DNA of 64,000 nucleotides from Mesorhizobium sp. B4-1-3 (lineage in GTDB: Bacteria > Pseudomonadota > Alphaproteobacteria > Rhizobiales > Rhizobiaceae), in assembly GCF_006439355.1 (NCBI RefSeq), contig NZ_VFTG01000009.1:62001-126000 (forward strand), read 5' to 3'. Position 1 is the stretch's first letter, and every line of letters starts with the position of its first letter. Below are positions 29,243 through 38,437 of this stretch, one piece after another. The notes under the pieces were generated by a model. The model searched no databases, was not told where the DNA came from, and saw nothing but the letters and a program-made list of their open reading frames with translations. The translations under genes were made by a program, and so were the position numbers.

Positions 29243-30262
29243 TCAGTGAACCCCTTGCTTCTTCAGCGCGTCGGCGATCTTTTCCAGCGTGTTGCGCATG
29301 GCCTTCTGCTCGTCGGATTGGGCTTCGACCCAGTCGCGCATGATCTGCTGCTCGGAGCGCATGTTCTTGACCAGCCCCGAGATGCCGTCGGCAAGATTCG
29401 CCATGGCGGTGGCGACACGTGGGTTTGACGCGCCGCCATTCTCCTGCAGGCTGCGCAGCCGCTCCGACAGGAGCCGGATGTCCTCGGAGGACTCGGTCTT
29501 GGCCGTATCGGAGACGACGATGTCCGACGAGAGGTCGGTGACCGAGGACAGCCAGTTCTCGAGCTCGGTGTAGAAGCGGGTCTGGGCGCGGCCGGCCTGC
29601 AGGTCGAGAAAGCCGAGCACCAACGAGCCGGAAAGGCCGAACAGCGAGGACGAAAACGCGGTGCCCATGCCGGCGAGCGGCGCCGACAGGCCCTGCTTCA
29701 ACGCGTCGAGCACAGCCGCCGCATCGCCGGTGCCCGGGTCCAGCGCCTCGATCGTCTCGCGGATCGAGGCGATGGTGTTGAGCAGGCCCCAGAAGGTGCC
29801 GAGCAGGCCGAGGAACACAAGCAGGCCGACCAGATAACGCGAGGTGTCGCGGCTCTCGTCGAGGCGAGTGGCGATGGAATCCAGCATCGTGCGCATCGAC
29901 GAGGTCGAGAACGCGATCGTCGACGAGCGGCCGATCATCGCCTTCATCGGCGCCAAAAGCACCGGCTCGGTGGTTTCGGAGCCGGCGCGGAAGGAATTGA
30001 CCCAGCGCACCTCGCGGAACAGCCGCCCGACCTGGACGAAGGCGAGCAGGATGCCGACCGCCAGCACGCCGACGATCAATCCGTTGAGGCCCGGATTGCT
30101 GGAAAAGGCTGTCGAGATCTGGCGGGTGAGGATGGCGGCGATGAAAGCGACGATGATCAGGAAGATCACCATGGTGAGCAGGAAGACCTGCGGGCTCGAC
30201 AGCTTGTGCGGATCATAGACCAGGACGTCCGATCGCCTGCCGAAGGATCTGAGAAAAGCCAT
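29243..30262 (-). CDS. MotA/TolQ/ExbB-like proton-channel protein
   Basis: The 339-residue membrane protein has hydrophobic segments near residues 26-48, 58-80, 140-165 and 190-215. The conserved MotA/ExbB-type motif VGLLVFLGLLGTFWGLLNTI is followed by GMGTAFSSSLFGLSGSLVLG. A soluble helical C-terminus of about 100 residues follows. It precedes the OmpA-domain partner by one base. The pair is a predicted ion-driven motor unit separate from Tol-Pal (46139-50982) and from flagella. What it powers is unknown. Confidence 0.88.
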   Translation of the reverse strand: MAFLRSFGRRSDVLVYDPHKLSSPQVFLLTMVIFLIIVAFIAAILTRQISTAFSSNPGLNGLIVGVLAVGILLAFVQVGRLFREVRWVNSFRAGSETTEPVLLAPMKAMIGRSSTIAFSTSSMRTMLDSIATRLDESRDTSRYLVGLLVFLGLLGTFWGLLNTIASIRETIEALDPGTGDAAAVLDALKQGLSAPLAGMGTAFSSSLFGLSGSLVLGFLDLQAGRAQTRFYTELENWLSSVTDLSSDIVVSDTAKTESSEDIRLLSERLRSLQENGGASNPRVATAMANLADGISGLVKNMRSEQQIMRDWVEAQSDEQKAMRNTLEKIADALKKQGVH

Positions 30263-30373
30263 CCGTGCCCCGTTTCCGATGCCACCGCCGCAGAATTGCC
30301 GCGGACTCTAAACGGAATTGTGACCAAATTGAATGGCGCTTGGCAATATGGCCGATAGGCCCGCGCCATAGGA

Positions 30374-31078
30374 CTAGAATCGGTTAACGACCAGGCAGTC
30401 GACCATGGCGGCCAGATGCAGGCCGGCGCCGGTGACGACGAAGCCGTGCCAGACGGCATTGTGGAAGCGCAGGCCCTTCCAGGCGAAGAAGATGACGCCC
30501 AGGGAATAGACCATACCGCCGGCGACGAGCAGTGCCACCGAGGTCGTCGGCAGCGTGCGGACCAGCGGTCCGGCGAGCACGACACCGCTCCAGCCGATGG
30601 CGAGATAAAAGACGATGGCCAGCCGGTCGTAGCGGCCGGGCAGGAACATCTTGATGGCGATGCCGGCCGCCGCCGCGCTCCACACGACGACGATCATGGG
30701 CAGCGCCAGCGGCGAATTGTCGAGCTGGGCGAGAAAGGGGGTGTAGGTAGCGGCGATCAGAAGGTAGATCGCGGCATGGTCGAAACGGCGCAGGATCCAT
30801 TTCGCCGGCCACGAGACAGGCCATAGATTATAGGCCAGCGACACCGAGAGCACAGTGAGCAGCGAGACCACATAGAACACCGCGGCGACATATTCGCCGG
30901 GGCCGGCGTGGAAGGCGGCCAACGCCAGGAAAGCCGAGCCGGCGGCGATCGCGAGCACGATGCCCACCGCATGGACGATGCCGTCGGCGATCATTTCGGC
31001 GCGCGAATAGTGCCAGCGACCCACGAAGGGGATCTCAAGGGGGATTTCAAGCTGGGTGTCCGGCCGGGCGTCGTTCAT
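30374..31078 (-). CDS. Hemolysin III family (YqfA/PAQR-like) membrane protein
   Basis: The 234-residue protein has seven hydrophobic segments and the PAQR-type motifs: SRAEMIADGIVHAVGIVLAI near the start, the histidine in RRFDHAAIYLLIAATYTPFL, and the C-terminal FHNAVWHGFVVTGAGLHLAA. The His/Asp residues are thought to bind zinc for a ceramidase-like lipid hydrolase. 'Hemolysin' is a historical name. It lies 115 bases after the inositol monophosphatase gene. A small stem (GCGCGTC/GACGCGC, 31157-31175) in that gap may weaken read-through. Confidence 0.9.
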   Translation of the reverse strand: MNDARPDTQLEIPLEIPFVGRWHYSRAEMIADGIVHAVGIVLAIAAGSAFLALAAFHAGPGEYVAAVFYVVSLLTVLSVSLAYNLWPVSWPAKWILRRFDHAAIYLLIAATYTPFLAQLDNSPLALPMIVVVWSAAAAGIAIKMFLPGRYDRLAIVFYLAIGWSGVVLAGPLVRTLPTTSVALLVAGGMVYSLGVIFFAWKGLRFHNAVWHGFVVTGAGLHLAAMVDCLVVNRF

Positions 31079-31193
31079 GAATGATCCTGTAACGCCTAAT
31101 CTGGGCGCTCGCGGACCACTATTTCAAGCTTCGGTTGCGGTTTTGCGACCAAAGCCGCGCGTCCTTTCGACGCGCAAGGGCGCCTTAAATCAG

Positions 31194-31994
31194 TCAGCGA
31201 GGAGCCAGCGGCTTCTTCACGGTCTTCAGCAGCGCGCGCTGGATGGACTCGTTGCCGGCGACGACCTCGCCATTGTCCAGCATGTCCTGTCCGCCATCCA
31301 TGTCGGAGACGAATCCGCCGGCCTCGCGCACCAAAAGGATGCCGGCGGCGATGTCCCAGGACGACAGGCCGGTTTCCCAGAAACCGTCCATGCGTCCGGC
31401 CGCGACATAGGCGAGGTCGAGCGCGGCGGAGCCCAGGCGGCGAACGCCGGAGACTTCGGCCATGACATTGCGCAATTCGATCAGGAAATTGCCGTGCTGG
31501 CCGCGTCCGAGATGCGGCACGCCACAGCCGATCACGGCGTCGGTCAGCTTCAAGCGCCCGGCAACGCGAAGCCGGCGATCGTTCATGAAGGCGCCGCCGC
31601 CGCGCTCGGCCGTGTAGAGCTCGTCCATCGCCGGATTGTAGACGACGCCGGCGACGACCTGGCCCTGGCGCTCGAGCGCGATTGACACCGAGAAGAGCGG
31701 GATGCCGTGCAGGAAGTTGGTGGTGCCGTCGAGCGGATCGACGATCCAGCGGTGCTGGGCGTCCTCGCCTTCGACGGCTCCGCGCTCTTCCATCAGGAAG
31801 GCGTAGCCCGGCCGCGCCTTCGACAACTCGGCGAATACGATCTCTTCGGCCTTGCGGTCGGCCTGGCTGACATAGTCGCCCGGTCCTTTCATCGAAACCT
31901 GCAGGTTCTGCACCTCGCCGAAGTCGCGCGACAGCGAACGGCCGGCCTTCATCGCGGCCTGGACCATGACGTTGAGGAGAGCGGAACGCGCCAT
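31194..31994 (-). CDS. suhB: Inositol monophosphatase family protein (SuhB-like)
   Basis: The 266-residue Mg-dependent phosphatase has the family metal sites: EERGAVEG, WIVDPLDGTTNFLHGIPLF, and WDIAAGILLVREAGGFVSD. It hydrolyses inositol monophosphate or related sugar phosphates; SuhB homologs also join the rRNA antitermination complex. Start ATG 31994 has AGGAAG upstream. A palindromic repeat separates it from efp. Confidence 0.92.
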   Translation of the reverse strand: MARSALLNVMVQAAMKAGRSLSRDFGEVQNLQVSMKGPGDYVSQADRKAEEIVFAELSKARPGYAFLMEERGAVEGEDAQHRWIVDPLDGTTNFLHGIPLFSVSIALERQGQVVAGVVYNPAMDELYTAERGGGAFMNDRRLRVAGRLKLTDAVIGCGVPHLGRGQHGNFLIELRNVMAEVSGVRRLGSAALDLAYVAAGRMDGFWETGLSSWDIAAGILLVREAGGFVSDMDGGQDMLDNGEVVAGNESIQRALLKTVKKPLAPR

Positions 31995-32039
31995 TTTTCT
32001 TCCTGGCTTTGTCTTCTACCGGCCGGCTATCTTCCTTGA

Positions 32040-32104
32040 AGCATGATCTTTTCCGAAAAGTCTGCAACTTTTTGCTGCGCTGACCTTCGGTTCGAGATCA
32101 TGCT
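32040..32104. repeat. Palindromic intergenic repeat (AGCATGATC...GATCATGCT), second copy
   Basis: AGCATGATC at the left end and GATCATGCT at the right form the outer arms. Between them is TTTCCGAAAAGTCTGCAACT, nearly the same as in the copy at 7284-7328, but with an insertion in the right half (TGCTGCGCTGACCTTCGG). The right end reaches the efp stop codon. Confidence 0.75.
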
Positions 32105-32670
32105 CAGTCCGCGCGGCGCATGTAGGTGATTTCGTTGGTGTCGACGATGATGCGCTCGCCGGCCGAAATGAAGGGCGGCACCAGCACGCGGATGCCGTTC
32201 TCCAGCACCGCCGGCTTGTAGGAGGAGGCGGCCGTCTGGCCCCGCACCACCGGGTCGGCCTCGGTGACGGTCAGCGTCACCTGGTCGGGCAGCGAGATGC
32301 CGATCGGCTGCTCCTCATAGAGCTGCACCGTCACCATCATGCCGTCCTGCAGGAAGGCGGCGCGCTCGCCGACGAAGTCCTTGGCCAGCTCTAGCTGCTC
32401 GTAGCTTTCGGTGTCCATGAAGACCAGCGCGTCGCCCTGCTCGTAGAGGAACGAAAAATCCTTGAGATCGAGCCGTATTTGCTCGACGGTCTCGGCCGAG
32501 CGGAAGCGCTCGTTGAGCTTGGTGCCGTTGATCAGGTTCTTCAATTCGACCTGGTTGTAGGCGCCGCCCTTGCCGGGCTTGACGGTGTTGGTCTTGACCG
32601 CCACCCACAGTCCGCCATCATGCTCGATGACATAGCCGGGACGGATTTCGCTGCCGCTGATCTTGGCCAT
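32104..32670 (-). CDS. efp: Elongation factor P
   Basis: The 188-residue factor binds ribosomes stalled on proline runs. It begins [20 protein letters not shown]. The loop KPGKGGA places Lys34 at the position lysylated by EpmA in other bacteria. The C-terminal domain has [17 protein letters not shown] 32670 is chosen because it starts the conserved N-terminus; a longer in-frame reading (to 32805) has no similarity. No epmA or epmB is present in the window. Confidence 0.96.
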   Translation of the reverse strand: MAKISGSEIRPGYVIEHDGGLWVAVKTNTVKPGKGGAYNQVELKNLINGTKLNERFRSAETVEQIRLDLKDFSFLYEQGDALVFMDTESYEQLELAKDFVGERAAFLQDGMMVTVQLYEEQPIGISLPDQVTLTVTEADPVVRGQTAASSYKPAVLENGIRVLVPPFISAGERIIVDTNEITYMRRAD

Positions 32671-32801
32671 GGTGAACTGATCCGAGTGAGATTTTTCGGC
32701 GCGGGGTCGCGCTTTGGCGCCTCCAAGACCACAAATCGCGCATAGTGGCAAGGGAGGGAGCCCAAAGGCGGCCCGGACATGGCCGTCCGTGGAGCTACGC
32801 G

Positions 32802-33950
32802 TCAAGGCAGGCGATTTGCCTTCTGCAGCGCCTGCTTGGTCTGGTCGTCGTCGAGGCCCTGCAGGAAATCGTCCATCCGCGGGTCGATCAGCCCGGCGCG
32901 GCGGGCGACGATGTACCAGGCGCCGGCGAGGATCAGGTCCGGGTCGGTGCCGATGCCGCCCATATAGAGCTTGGCGAGTCGGTTCTGGGCGGCGACATTG
33001 CCGCCTTGCGCCGCCCGCTTCATCCAGGCAAAGCCCGATTTCAGGTCGCGCCCGCCGCCGCGTCCCTCGATCATCCAGGTGGCGAGGTCGATCTGCGCAG
33101 TGTCGTAGTTCTGTCGCGCTGCCTGCGTCAGCAGCATGCGGGCCTGGGAGTCGTCATGCGGCTTGCCGCCGACGCCGTTGGCATAGAGCTGCGCCATCGC
33201 ATATTGCGCATCGGCGAGTCCGGTGGCGGCCGCGCGCTCATAGTAGACGGCGGCCTTTGCCAGGCCGGCATCGCCTGGATCCTGCTGGACGAGCAACTGG
33301 GCGAAGTTGAACTGCGCAAGGCGGTTGCCGGCCTCGGCCGAGGCTTGCATCAGCGCAAAGGCGCCTTTTTCGTCCTTCTTCACATAACGGCCGTCCAATA
33401 GCATCAGCGCATATTGGAACTGCGCTTCCGGTACGCCCTGTTCGGCCGCCAGCGCATACCATTTCGCGGCCTCGGCCGGATTGAGCGGCACACCCAGTCC
33501 GCGCGACAGGATTTCGGCGACCAGCGTCTCGGCCGCCGGATCGCCGTTCTTGGCGCGCTCCATGGCAAGGTTGTAGGCGGTCTTGTAAAGGCCGCGCTGG
33601 AAGGCGCCGTAGGCGGCGTCCGGCTGCTTGGCGCCGAAGCGGTCGGGATTGATGGTATCGGCCGATGGCGGCGTCATGGTGGCCGGCTGCGGCAAGGTGT
33701 TCTGGATCGGCTTGTCGATATGCGGACCGCCGCCGAATCTGCTCGGATCCGGCGCGCCGGCGTCCGGCGTGGCCGTTGCCGGTTTGCCCGTATCCGGCGT
33801 GCCTTCATCCGGCTTGGCTGCCTCGGGTGCGCTTTTGTCCGGCGCGCTCGTCTCCGGCCGCGACTGCGGCAGCGGGACGGTCTCTGCTGCCGTCGCGGCC
33901 TGCGCAAACAAGCCGGCCAGGACCAACAGGCAAGGGCCACGCAGGCGCAT
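32802..33950 (-). CDS. Sel1-repeat (TPR-like) exported protein
   Basis: The 382-residue protein has a signal peptide ([20 protein letters not shown], about 1-21). A Pro/Asp/Thr-rich low-complexity region (22-95) follows, then about six Sel1-type repeats such as [20 protein letters not shown] and [20 protein letters not shown]. Sel1 repeats mediate protein contacts; function here is unknown. Its start is 1 base beyond the ThiE-like stop, so the two are translationally coupled. A similar protein follows thiamine-synthase-like genes in other rhizobia, as far as I recall. Confidence 0.88.
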   Translation of the reverse strand: MRLRGPCLLVLAGLFAQAATAAETVPLPQSRPETSAPDKSAPEAAKPDEGTPDTGKPATATPDAGAPDPSRFGGGPHIDKPIQNTLPQPATMTPPSADTINPDRFGAKQPDAAYGAFQRGLYKTAYNLAMERAKNGDPAAETLVAEILSRGLGVPLNPAEAAKWYALAAEQGVPEAQFQYALMLLDGRYVKKDEKGAFALMQASAEAGNRLAQFNFAQLLVQQDPGDAGLAKAAVYYERAAATGLADAQYAMAQLYANGVGGKPHDDSQARMLLTQAARQNYDTAQIDLATWMIEGRGGGRDLKSGFAWMKRAAQGGNVAAQNRLAKLYMGGIGTDPDLILAGAWYIVARRAGLIDPRMDDFLQGLDDDQTKQALQKANRLP

Positions 33951-33951
33951 G

Positions 33952-34599
33952 TCAGTCCTCGAAACGCGGCGCGGTTTCATCGAGCAGCGCGTTGGCGGCG
34001 GCGATCGCCGCGCGCGGGTCGCGACCGTCGGCAAAGACGGCGCTGGACAACGCCACGAACTCGGCGCCCGTCGCGGCCACCGTCTCGACGGAAGCTAGCT
34101 CGGAGCCGCCCATGACGATGCAGGGGATCGAGATCATCTCCGCCCACCATTCGCCGAGAGCGAGGTTGCGATGGTGCGGCTCCGGCTTGTTGTCATAGCC
34201 GAAGCGGCCGAAGAACATGTAGTCGGGCCGTCCCTCGCCGAGCTCCAGCGCCTCGTCGCGGGTCTTCGCGCCGCCGGCGCCGACCATCATCTTGCCGGCC
34301 AGGCGCTCGATTGTCTCGGCGAGCTCCCGGGGTTTGACTTCGACATGGATGCCGTCGGCCTGGACGCGCCCGGCGATGCGGCTGTCGCCGGCGATGATAA
34401 CGGCGATGCCGGCGGCTTGAGCGACCGGCACGATCCTCTCGGCGAAGGCTTGGAAGGACACATCGTCCATGCCGTTGTCGGGCAGGATCAGCGAGGCGAT
34501 GTCGCCGCCCTCGAAGGCCGCGCAGATCTGCTCCGCCGGCAAGAGCGGCGGGGCAATCAGCACGATGCGGCAGCGATTGGGCGGGTTTGCGTCGTTCAT
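33952..34599 (-). CDS. Thiamine phosphate synthase (ThiE)-like protein
   Basis: The 215-residue protein has a TIM-barrel ThiE/TenI-like sequence: RIVLIAPPLLPAEQICAAFE, then VIIAGDSRIAGRVQADGIHV, PDYMFFGRFGYD and IPCIVMGGSELASVETVAATG. The canonical GxxHxGQxD of ThiE reads QADGIHVEVKP here, so catalytic identity is not assured; it may be a divergent paralog. Start ATG 34599 begins MNDANPPNR. It is coupled to the Sel1-repeat gene downstream. Confidence 0.8.
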   Translation of the reverse strand: MNDANPPNRCRIVLIAPPLLPAEQICAAFEGGDIASLILPDNGMDDVSFQAFAERIVPVAQAAGIAVIIAGDSRIAGRVQADGIHVEVKPRELAETIERLAGKMMVGAGGAKTRDEALELGEGRPDYMFFGRFGYDNKPEPHHRNLALGEWWAEMISIPCIVMGGSELASVETVAATGAEFVALSSAVFADGRDPRAAIAAANALLDETAPRFED

Positions 34600-34683
34600 T
34601 GGCCTTCGATCCCGGTTTCGCCTATGCCGGGCGAACATGGTTGCATTGCGGCATAGAGCAAAGGGAGCGGCTTGAACAGTCGG

Positions 34684-35286
34684 CTATGCGGCGGACGAGG
34701 ATCGGTCCGCTCGAGCATCGTCACGCCGGGTCTTCATGATGAGGTCGAACACGCGCCGCGGCTGCTCTATACCGAGAAACTGCGGGACGGGATCGAGAGC
34801 CGGGAACCATCCGTTTATCCGTGGATATGCCGACGTGGCGGCTCCGAAGCGCAAAGTCCCCCGCGTTGCGGTCTCCCCAGTCAACTGAACATCGGGAACA
34901 CGTTCGAGATCGATCGAGGTGAAGTTGGCCGATGGGGCGCGGCGCAGGATCAGGATGCGCCTGTTCGTGACGGCATAGTGTATCCGCTGCCTCAACCAGG
35001 CGTCGAATACGAATCTGCCGAAAACCATGAAGAGGCCGATGCAGACGAACATCGCTCCCCAGGCGTCGAAGAACAATGGCGCGCCCTGCCTTGTGGCCGA
35101 ATAGGTCCAGAAAATCGCAAAGCCGCACCAGAGCAGGCTGAACGGTATCAGGAAGACGTCGCGACTTGAGAAGAGCAGTCCCTGCGCGGGCGTTCCACTC
35201 CACAAGATGCGCTCATGCGGCAACAGCCGACCTTGAAAGGGTTGATTTTCCACTTTGCCACCCGCCACTTCCGCGGGCTCATTCAT
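34684..35286 (-). CDS. Bacterial PH-domain membrane protein
   Basis: The 200-residue protein has two hydrophobic segments (about 40-60 and 65-90: FLIPFSLLWCGFAIFW, AMFVCIGLFMVFGRFVFDA). A bacterial pleckstrin-homology-like domain follows: RIHYAVTNRRILILRR, then SIDLERVPDVQLTGE. The N-terminal motif LPHERILWSGTP is typical of this family. Function unknown. Start ATG 35286 begins MNEPAEVAGG. It is divergent from the methyltransferase gene. Confidence 0.85.
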   Translation of the reverse strand: MNEPAEVAGGKVENQPFQGRLLPHERILWSGTPAQGLLFSSRDVFLIPFSLLWCGFAIFWTYSATRQGAPLFFDAWGAMFVCIGLFMVFGRFVFDAWLRQRIHYAVTNRRILILRRAPSANFTSIDLERVPDVQLTGETATRGTLRFGAATSAYPRINGWFPALDPVPQFLGIEQPRRVFDLIMKTRRDDARADRSSSAA

Positions 35287-35380
35287 TGCATAAGTGCTTT
35301 TCCGGCACCAATGCAAATGTCGGTATTTTGGACTTGCCGACGGCCTGCAACCGGTGCACGGACAGGGCAGGAACAGGCAT

Positions 35381-36123
35381 ATGGCGCAAAACATCTACGA
35401 CCGTCCGGAATTCTTCGAAGGCTATAGCCGCCTTGGCCGCTCGGTCGAGGGCCTGGACGGCGCGCCCGAATGGCCTGTGTTGCGCGCCATGCTGCCCGAC
35501 GTCGAAGGCTTGAGCATCGTCGACCTCGGCTGCGGCTTCGGCTGGTTCTGCCGCTGGGGGCGCGCGCATGGCGCCAAGGATGTGCTCGGCCTCGACCTGT
35601 CGGAGAAGATGCTTGCCCGCGCACGCGCCGCCGGGGCCGACGACGCCATCACCTATCGGCGCGCCGACCTCGATGAGCTCAGCCTGCCGAAGGCGCGTTT
35701 CAACCTCGCCTACAGTTCGCTTGCCTTGCACTATGTCGGCGATGCCGCGCGCCTGTTCGTGACCGTTCACCAGGCCCTGGTTCCCGGCGGAGCCTTCGTC
35801 TTCTCGACGGAACATCCGATCTATATGGCGCCGACGAACCCGGGCTGGTCGATCGACGCCGCGGGCCGGAAGACATGGCCGGTCGACCAATATCTGGTCG
35901 AGGGACCGCGCACCACCGACTGGTTCACCAAGGGCGTGGTCAAGCATCACCGCACCATCGGCACCACGCTCAATTCGCTATCAAGGCCGGCTTCAGCATC
36001 GGGCGTGTCGAGGAATTCCGCCCGACGGACGAGCAGATCGCCGCCCGGCCGGAACTGGCCGAAGAGCTCGAGCGGCCGATGTTCCTGCTGGTCCAGGCGC
36101 GACGGCTGATGAACTCAACTTGA
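35381..36123 (+). pseudogene. Class I SAM methyltransferase, apparent 1-base frameshift near its 3' end
   Basis: The first 200 codons encode a methyltransferase: IVDLGCGFGWFCRWGRAHGA (SAM motif I), LGLDLSEKMLARARAAGA, and FSTEHPIYMAPTNPGW. Near 35978 the frame breaks. The original frame becomes Ser/Arg-rich and ends at 36109. The frame starting with ATC at 35980 continues the expected family sequence IKAGFSIGRVEEFRPTDEQI to a stop at 36123. One base appears to be missing (CTATC where CTGATC is expected). It is either a recent pseudogene or a sequencing error. The substrate is unknown. Confidence 0.8.
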
Positions 36124-36278
36124 GGTCAACGCCTCGCGCACGCGCTCACAATCGCCGGCCTCGAATGGCGCCCAGCGCCGAATGTCGGGTTCAGGCGCAG
36201 TTCGACGCATTTCTTGGCGACACCCGCGCGCGCCCGGCACTAGTCTGAGCCGTCCGTGCTGCCTCGAGGAGGTTTCGC

Positions 36279-36677
36279 ATGCGTGGTCGTTGCTTATGCG
36301 GCGCTATCGCTTTTGAAGTCGATGGCCCGGCGCAGGCCTGCGTGGCCTGCCATTGTGAAAGCTGTCGGCGGCAATGTTCCGCACCGATGACCACCTACAT
36401 TGGCGTCCTGGACGGCCAATGGCGATGGCTTGGCAAGCCACCGAAGGTGTTCAACTCCTCTCCCGGCGTAGAAAGAACATTTTGCGATCGCTGCGGTTCG
36501 CCGCTTTCCTTCCGCTCAAAGAACATGTCCGGCGTGATGCATTTCTTTGCTGCGGCGATGGCGGAGCCGGAAAAATTCGCGCCTACGCTGCATGTCGCTT
36601 TCGAGGAGAAGCTCCCTTGGTTGGAACTCGCCGACGGCCTGCCGACACGTTTCGGGCCTGACTACACGAAGGGCTAA
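36279..36677 (+). CDS. GFA-family (CENP-V/GFA domain) zinc protein
   Basis: The 132-residue protein has the GFA zinc cysteines in order: MRGRCLCGAI (Cys5, Cys7), CVACHCESCRRQCSAP, and TFCDRCGSPLSF. Founding members were described as activating glutathione-formaldehyde adduct formation, but the family is broad and specificity cannot be inferred. It stands alone with its own upstream gap. The start has GAGGAGG nearby. Confidence 0.92.
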   Translation: MRGRCLCGAIAFEVDGPAQACVACHCESCRRQCSAPMTTYIGVLDGQWRWLGKPPKVFNSSPGVERTFCDRCGSPLSFRSKNMSGVMHFFAAAMAEPEKFAPTLHVAFEEKLPWLELADGLPTRFGPDYTKG

Positions 36678-36815
36678 TGGCGCTGCACAGGGATTTTGAC
36701 CGGTCGGCTCTGTTTGCATTGCCGGGATAGCGGATGCCGGCATTAATGGCTATCTCGGAGGCGCTGTTCTGCGCTATGGCTGGGTTCCCCGCCTTCTCCA
36801 ACCTTCCCCTTGCCG

Positions 36816-37586
36816 ATGTCAGGCCTGCTCAGCGATCCGTGGTTCTATGCCGCCGCCATTCCGGCGGTGATCCTTGTCGGCCTGTCGAAAGGCGGCTTCG
36901 GCGGCGCGGTCGGTTTCGTCGGCGTGCCACTGATGGCACTGGCCATCCCACCGGTGCAGGCGGCCGCGATTCTGCTGCCGATCCTGTGCCTGATGGATGT
37001 CGTTTCGGTGTGGACATGGTGGGGCGTCTACGACCGCAAGATGCTGGTCGACATGATGCCGGGCGCCGTCATCGGCATCGGGCTCGGCTGGCTGACCGCG
37101 GCTTTGGTCACCGAGGAGATGGTGCGGCTGATCGTCGGCGCCGTCGCGCTGGTGTTCGTGCTGCGTTGGGTCTACCTGCAGCTTCGCCATGGCGCCGATC
37201 ATGCAGCGGAGCCGAACCGCGTCGCCGCCGCCTTCTGGGGCACGGTCGCCGGCTTCACCAGCTTCGTCGCCCATGTCGGCGGTCCGCCCTTCCAGGTCTA
37301 TGCGCTGCCGATCCGGCTCGACCCGAAGGTGCTGTCGGGCACCGCGGCGATCTTCTTTGCCGTCACCAATGCGCTGAAGCTCGTTCCTTATTTCGCGCTC
37401 GGCCAGTTCGACGCCACCAACCTGATCGCCTCCGCCGCGCTGATGCCGCTGGCGCCGCTGTCGACGATCGCCGGCGCCTGGCTGGTGCGCCGCATGCGGC
37501 CGGAAATCTTCTACCCGTTCACCTACGCCACCGTCGCGGTGGTCGCCGTCAAGTTGCTTTGGGACGGCATTGCGGGCCTGATGTAG
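36816..37586 (+). CDS. TauE/SafE-family anion permease
   Basis: The 256-residue protein has about eight membrane segments and the duplicated TauE/SafE motif: ILVGLSKGGFGGAVGFVGVP in the first half and TSFVAHVGGPPFQVYAL in the second. The family exports sulfite, sulfonates or other organic anions. ATG 36816 is used; a TTG two codons earlier (36810) is possible. No strong ribosome site is seen. Confidence 0.9.
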   Translation: MSGLLSDPWFYAAAIPAVILVGLSKGGFGGAVGFVGVPLMALAIPPVQAAAILLPILCLMDVVSVWTWWGVYDRKMLVDMMPGAVIGIGLGWLTAALVTEEMVRLIVGAVALVFVLRWVYLQLRHGADHAAEPNRVAAAFWGTVAGFTSFVAHVGGPPFQVYALPIRLDPKVLSGTAAIFFAVTNALKLVPYFALGQFDATNLIASAALMPLAPLSTIAGAWLVRRMRPEIFYPFTYATVAVVAVKLLWDGIAGLM

Positions 37587-37590
37587 AAAC

Positions 37591-37612
37591 GAGGCGGCCT
37601 TCCAGCCGCCTC
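37591..37612. terminator. Possible terminator between convergent genes
   Basis: GAGGCGGC and GCCGCCTC form an 8-bp stem with a 6-base loop, between the TauE stop and the convergent DUF2269 stop. No T-run follows, so its strength is doubtful. Confidence 0.45.
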
Positions 37613-37619
37613 GCGGCGC

Positions 37620-38171
37620 TCAGGCGGCGCTCGTCGCCATCTGGCGGCCGCCGCCGAAGGCGAACGCGGCGCCAAGCGCTACCACCATCGCCATGCCGGC
37701 CAGGATGCCGACGTCGTGCACAGTGGGTTTCAGCACCATGTCGGCGATGATCACCAGCATCACTGCGTAGTCGAGACGCGCCCAGCTCATCATGCGCTGA
37801 CCGATGGCAAGGACGGCGGGTGTCACGCCGTCCTTGGCGACCATGGCGCCCATGCGCTCGCCGGTCGGCTTGAAGATCAGCATGCCGATGGAGAAGGTCG
37901 TGGCATAGCCAACGAGGCCGATGACGATCCACAGCTCGGCGAAGCCGACCCAGAAGCCGCACATGATGAGGCCGAAGACCAGCGTCAGCATCGACATCGG
38001 CGCGAAGAACTTGCCGCCGAGCTGTCCGCTGGCGCGCATTGCCTGCAGCTTGTCCTCGATGTTGCCGGCACGCTCGGCCAGCACGCCGAGCAGGAACAGC
38101 ACGAAGCCGCCGCCGACCCACAAAATAGCCGAAACGACGTGAAGGAATTTGACGATCGAATACCAATCCAT
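37620..38171 (-). CDS. DUF2269-type integral membrane protein
   Basis: The 183-residue protein has about five membrane segments. The first contains YSIVKFLHVVSAILWVGGGF, the histidine-bearing segment typical of DUF2269/CopD-like proteins. Start ATG 38171 is preceded by GGGAG. Function unknown; heme or copper ligation has been suggested for relatives. It is monocistronic. The 228 bases upstream (38172-38399) hold nothing recognisable apart from the sRNA promoter region at their end. Confidence 0.82.
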   Translation of the reverse strand: MDWYSIVKFLHVVSAILWVGGGFVLFLLGVLAERAGNIEDKLQAMRASGQLGGKFFAPMSMLTLVFGLIMCGFWVGFAELWIVIGLVGYATTFSIGMLIFKPTGERMGAMVAKDGVTPAVLAIGQRMMSWARLDYAVMLVIIADMVLKPTVHDVGILAGMAMVVALGAAFAFGGGRQMATSAA

Positions 38172-38399
38172 GGTTTGCTCCCGGATATCCCGCAGATTTC
38201 GAGCGGGGCGCGGAACTGCGCGCCGCCTCAGAGGAGCGGGCTTTTGCGCGGCGCGTGTTTCGGAACGATGCCGCGGCAGCAGCCAACATGTTACGGCCGC
38301 CAAAGGCCGGCGCCCGAAACTCCGGTTTTCAGACGATCCCGGCCACGCTGTCCTGTTCCGGCACAGGAATGCGCGTTCGCTTAAAAAATCGCCGCCGCG

Positions 38400-38414
38400 T
38401 TAAGGGTTCATTAA
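38400..38414. promoter_or_regulatory. CtrA-type box upstream of the sRNA candidate
   Basis: TTAA-GGGTTCA-TTAA matches the alphaproteobacterial CtrA consensus TTAA-N7-TTAA exactly. It lies about 25 bases before the predicted start of the small RNA, where CtrA could activate or repress. Confidence 0.6.
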
Positions 38415-38437
38415 GCTTTACGGGCGTTTACTATGCG

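Noticed and set aside
28213..30262. Zorya (ZorAB) anti-phage system
   Set aside because: The stator-like pair resembles ZorAB in plan only. No ZorC, ZorD or ZorE gene is adjacent; neighbours are hemolysin III and DUF1304 genes.
30374..31078. A true pore-forming hemolysin
   Set aside because: The sequence is of the YqfA/PAQR type with seven membrane segments. The hemolysin name is historical and not evidence of toxin activity.
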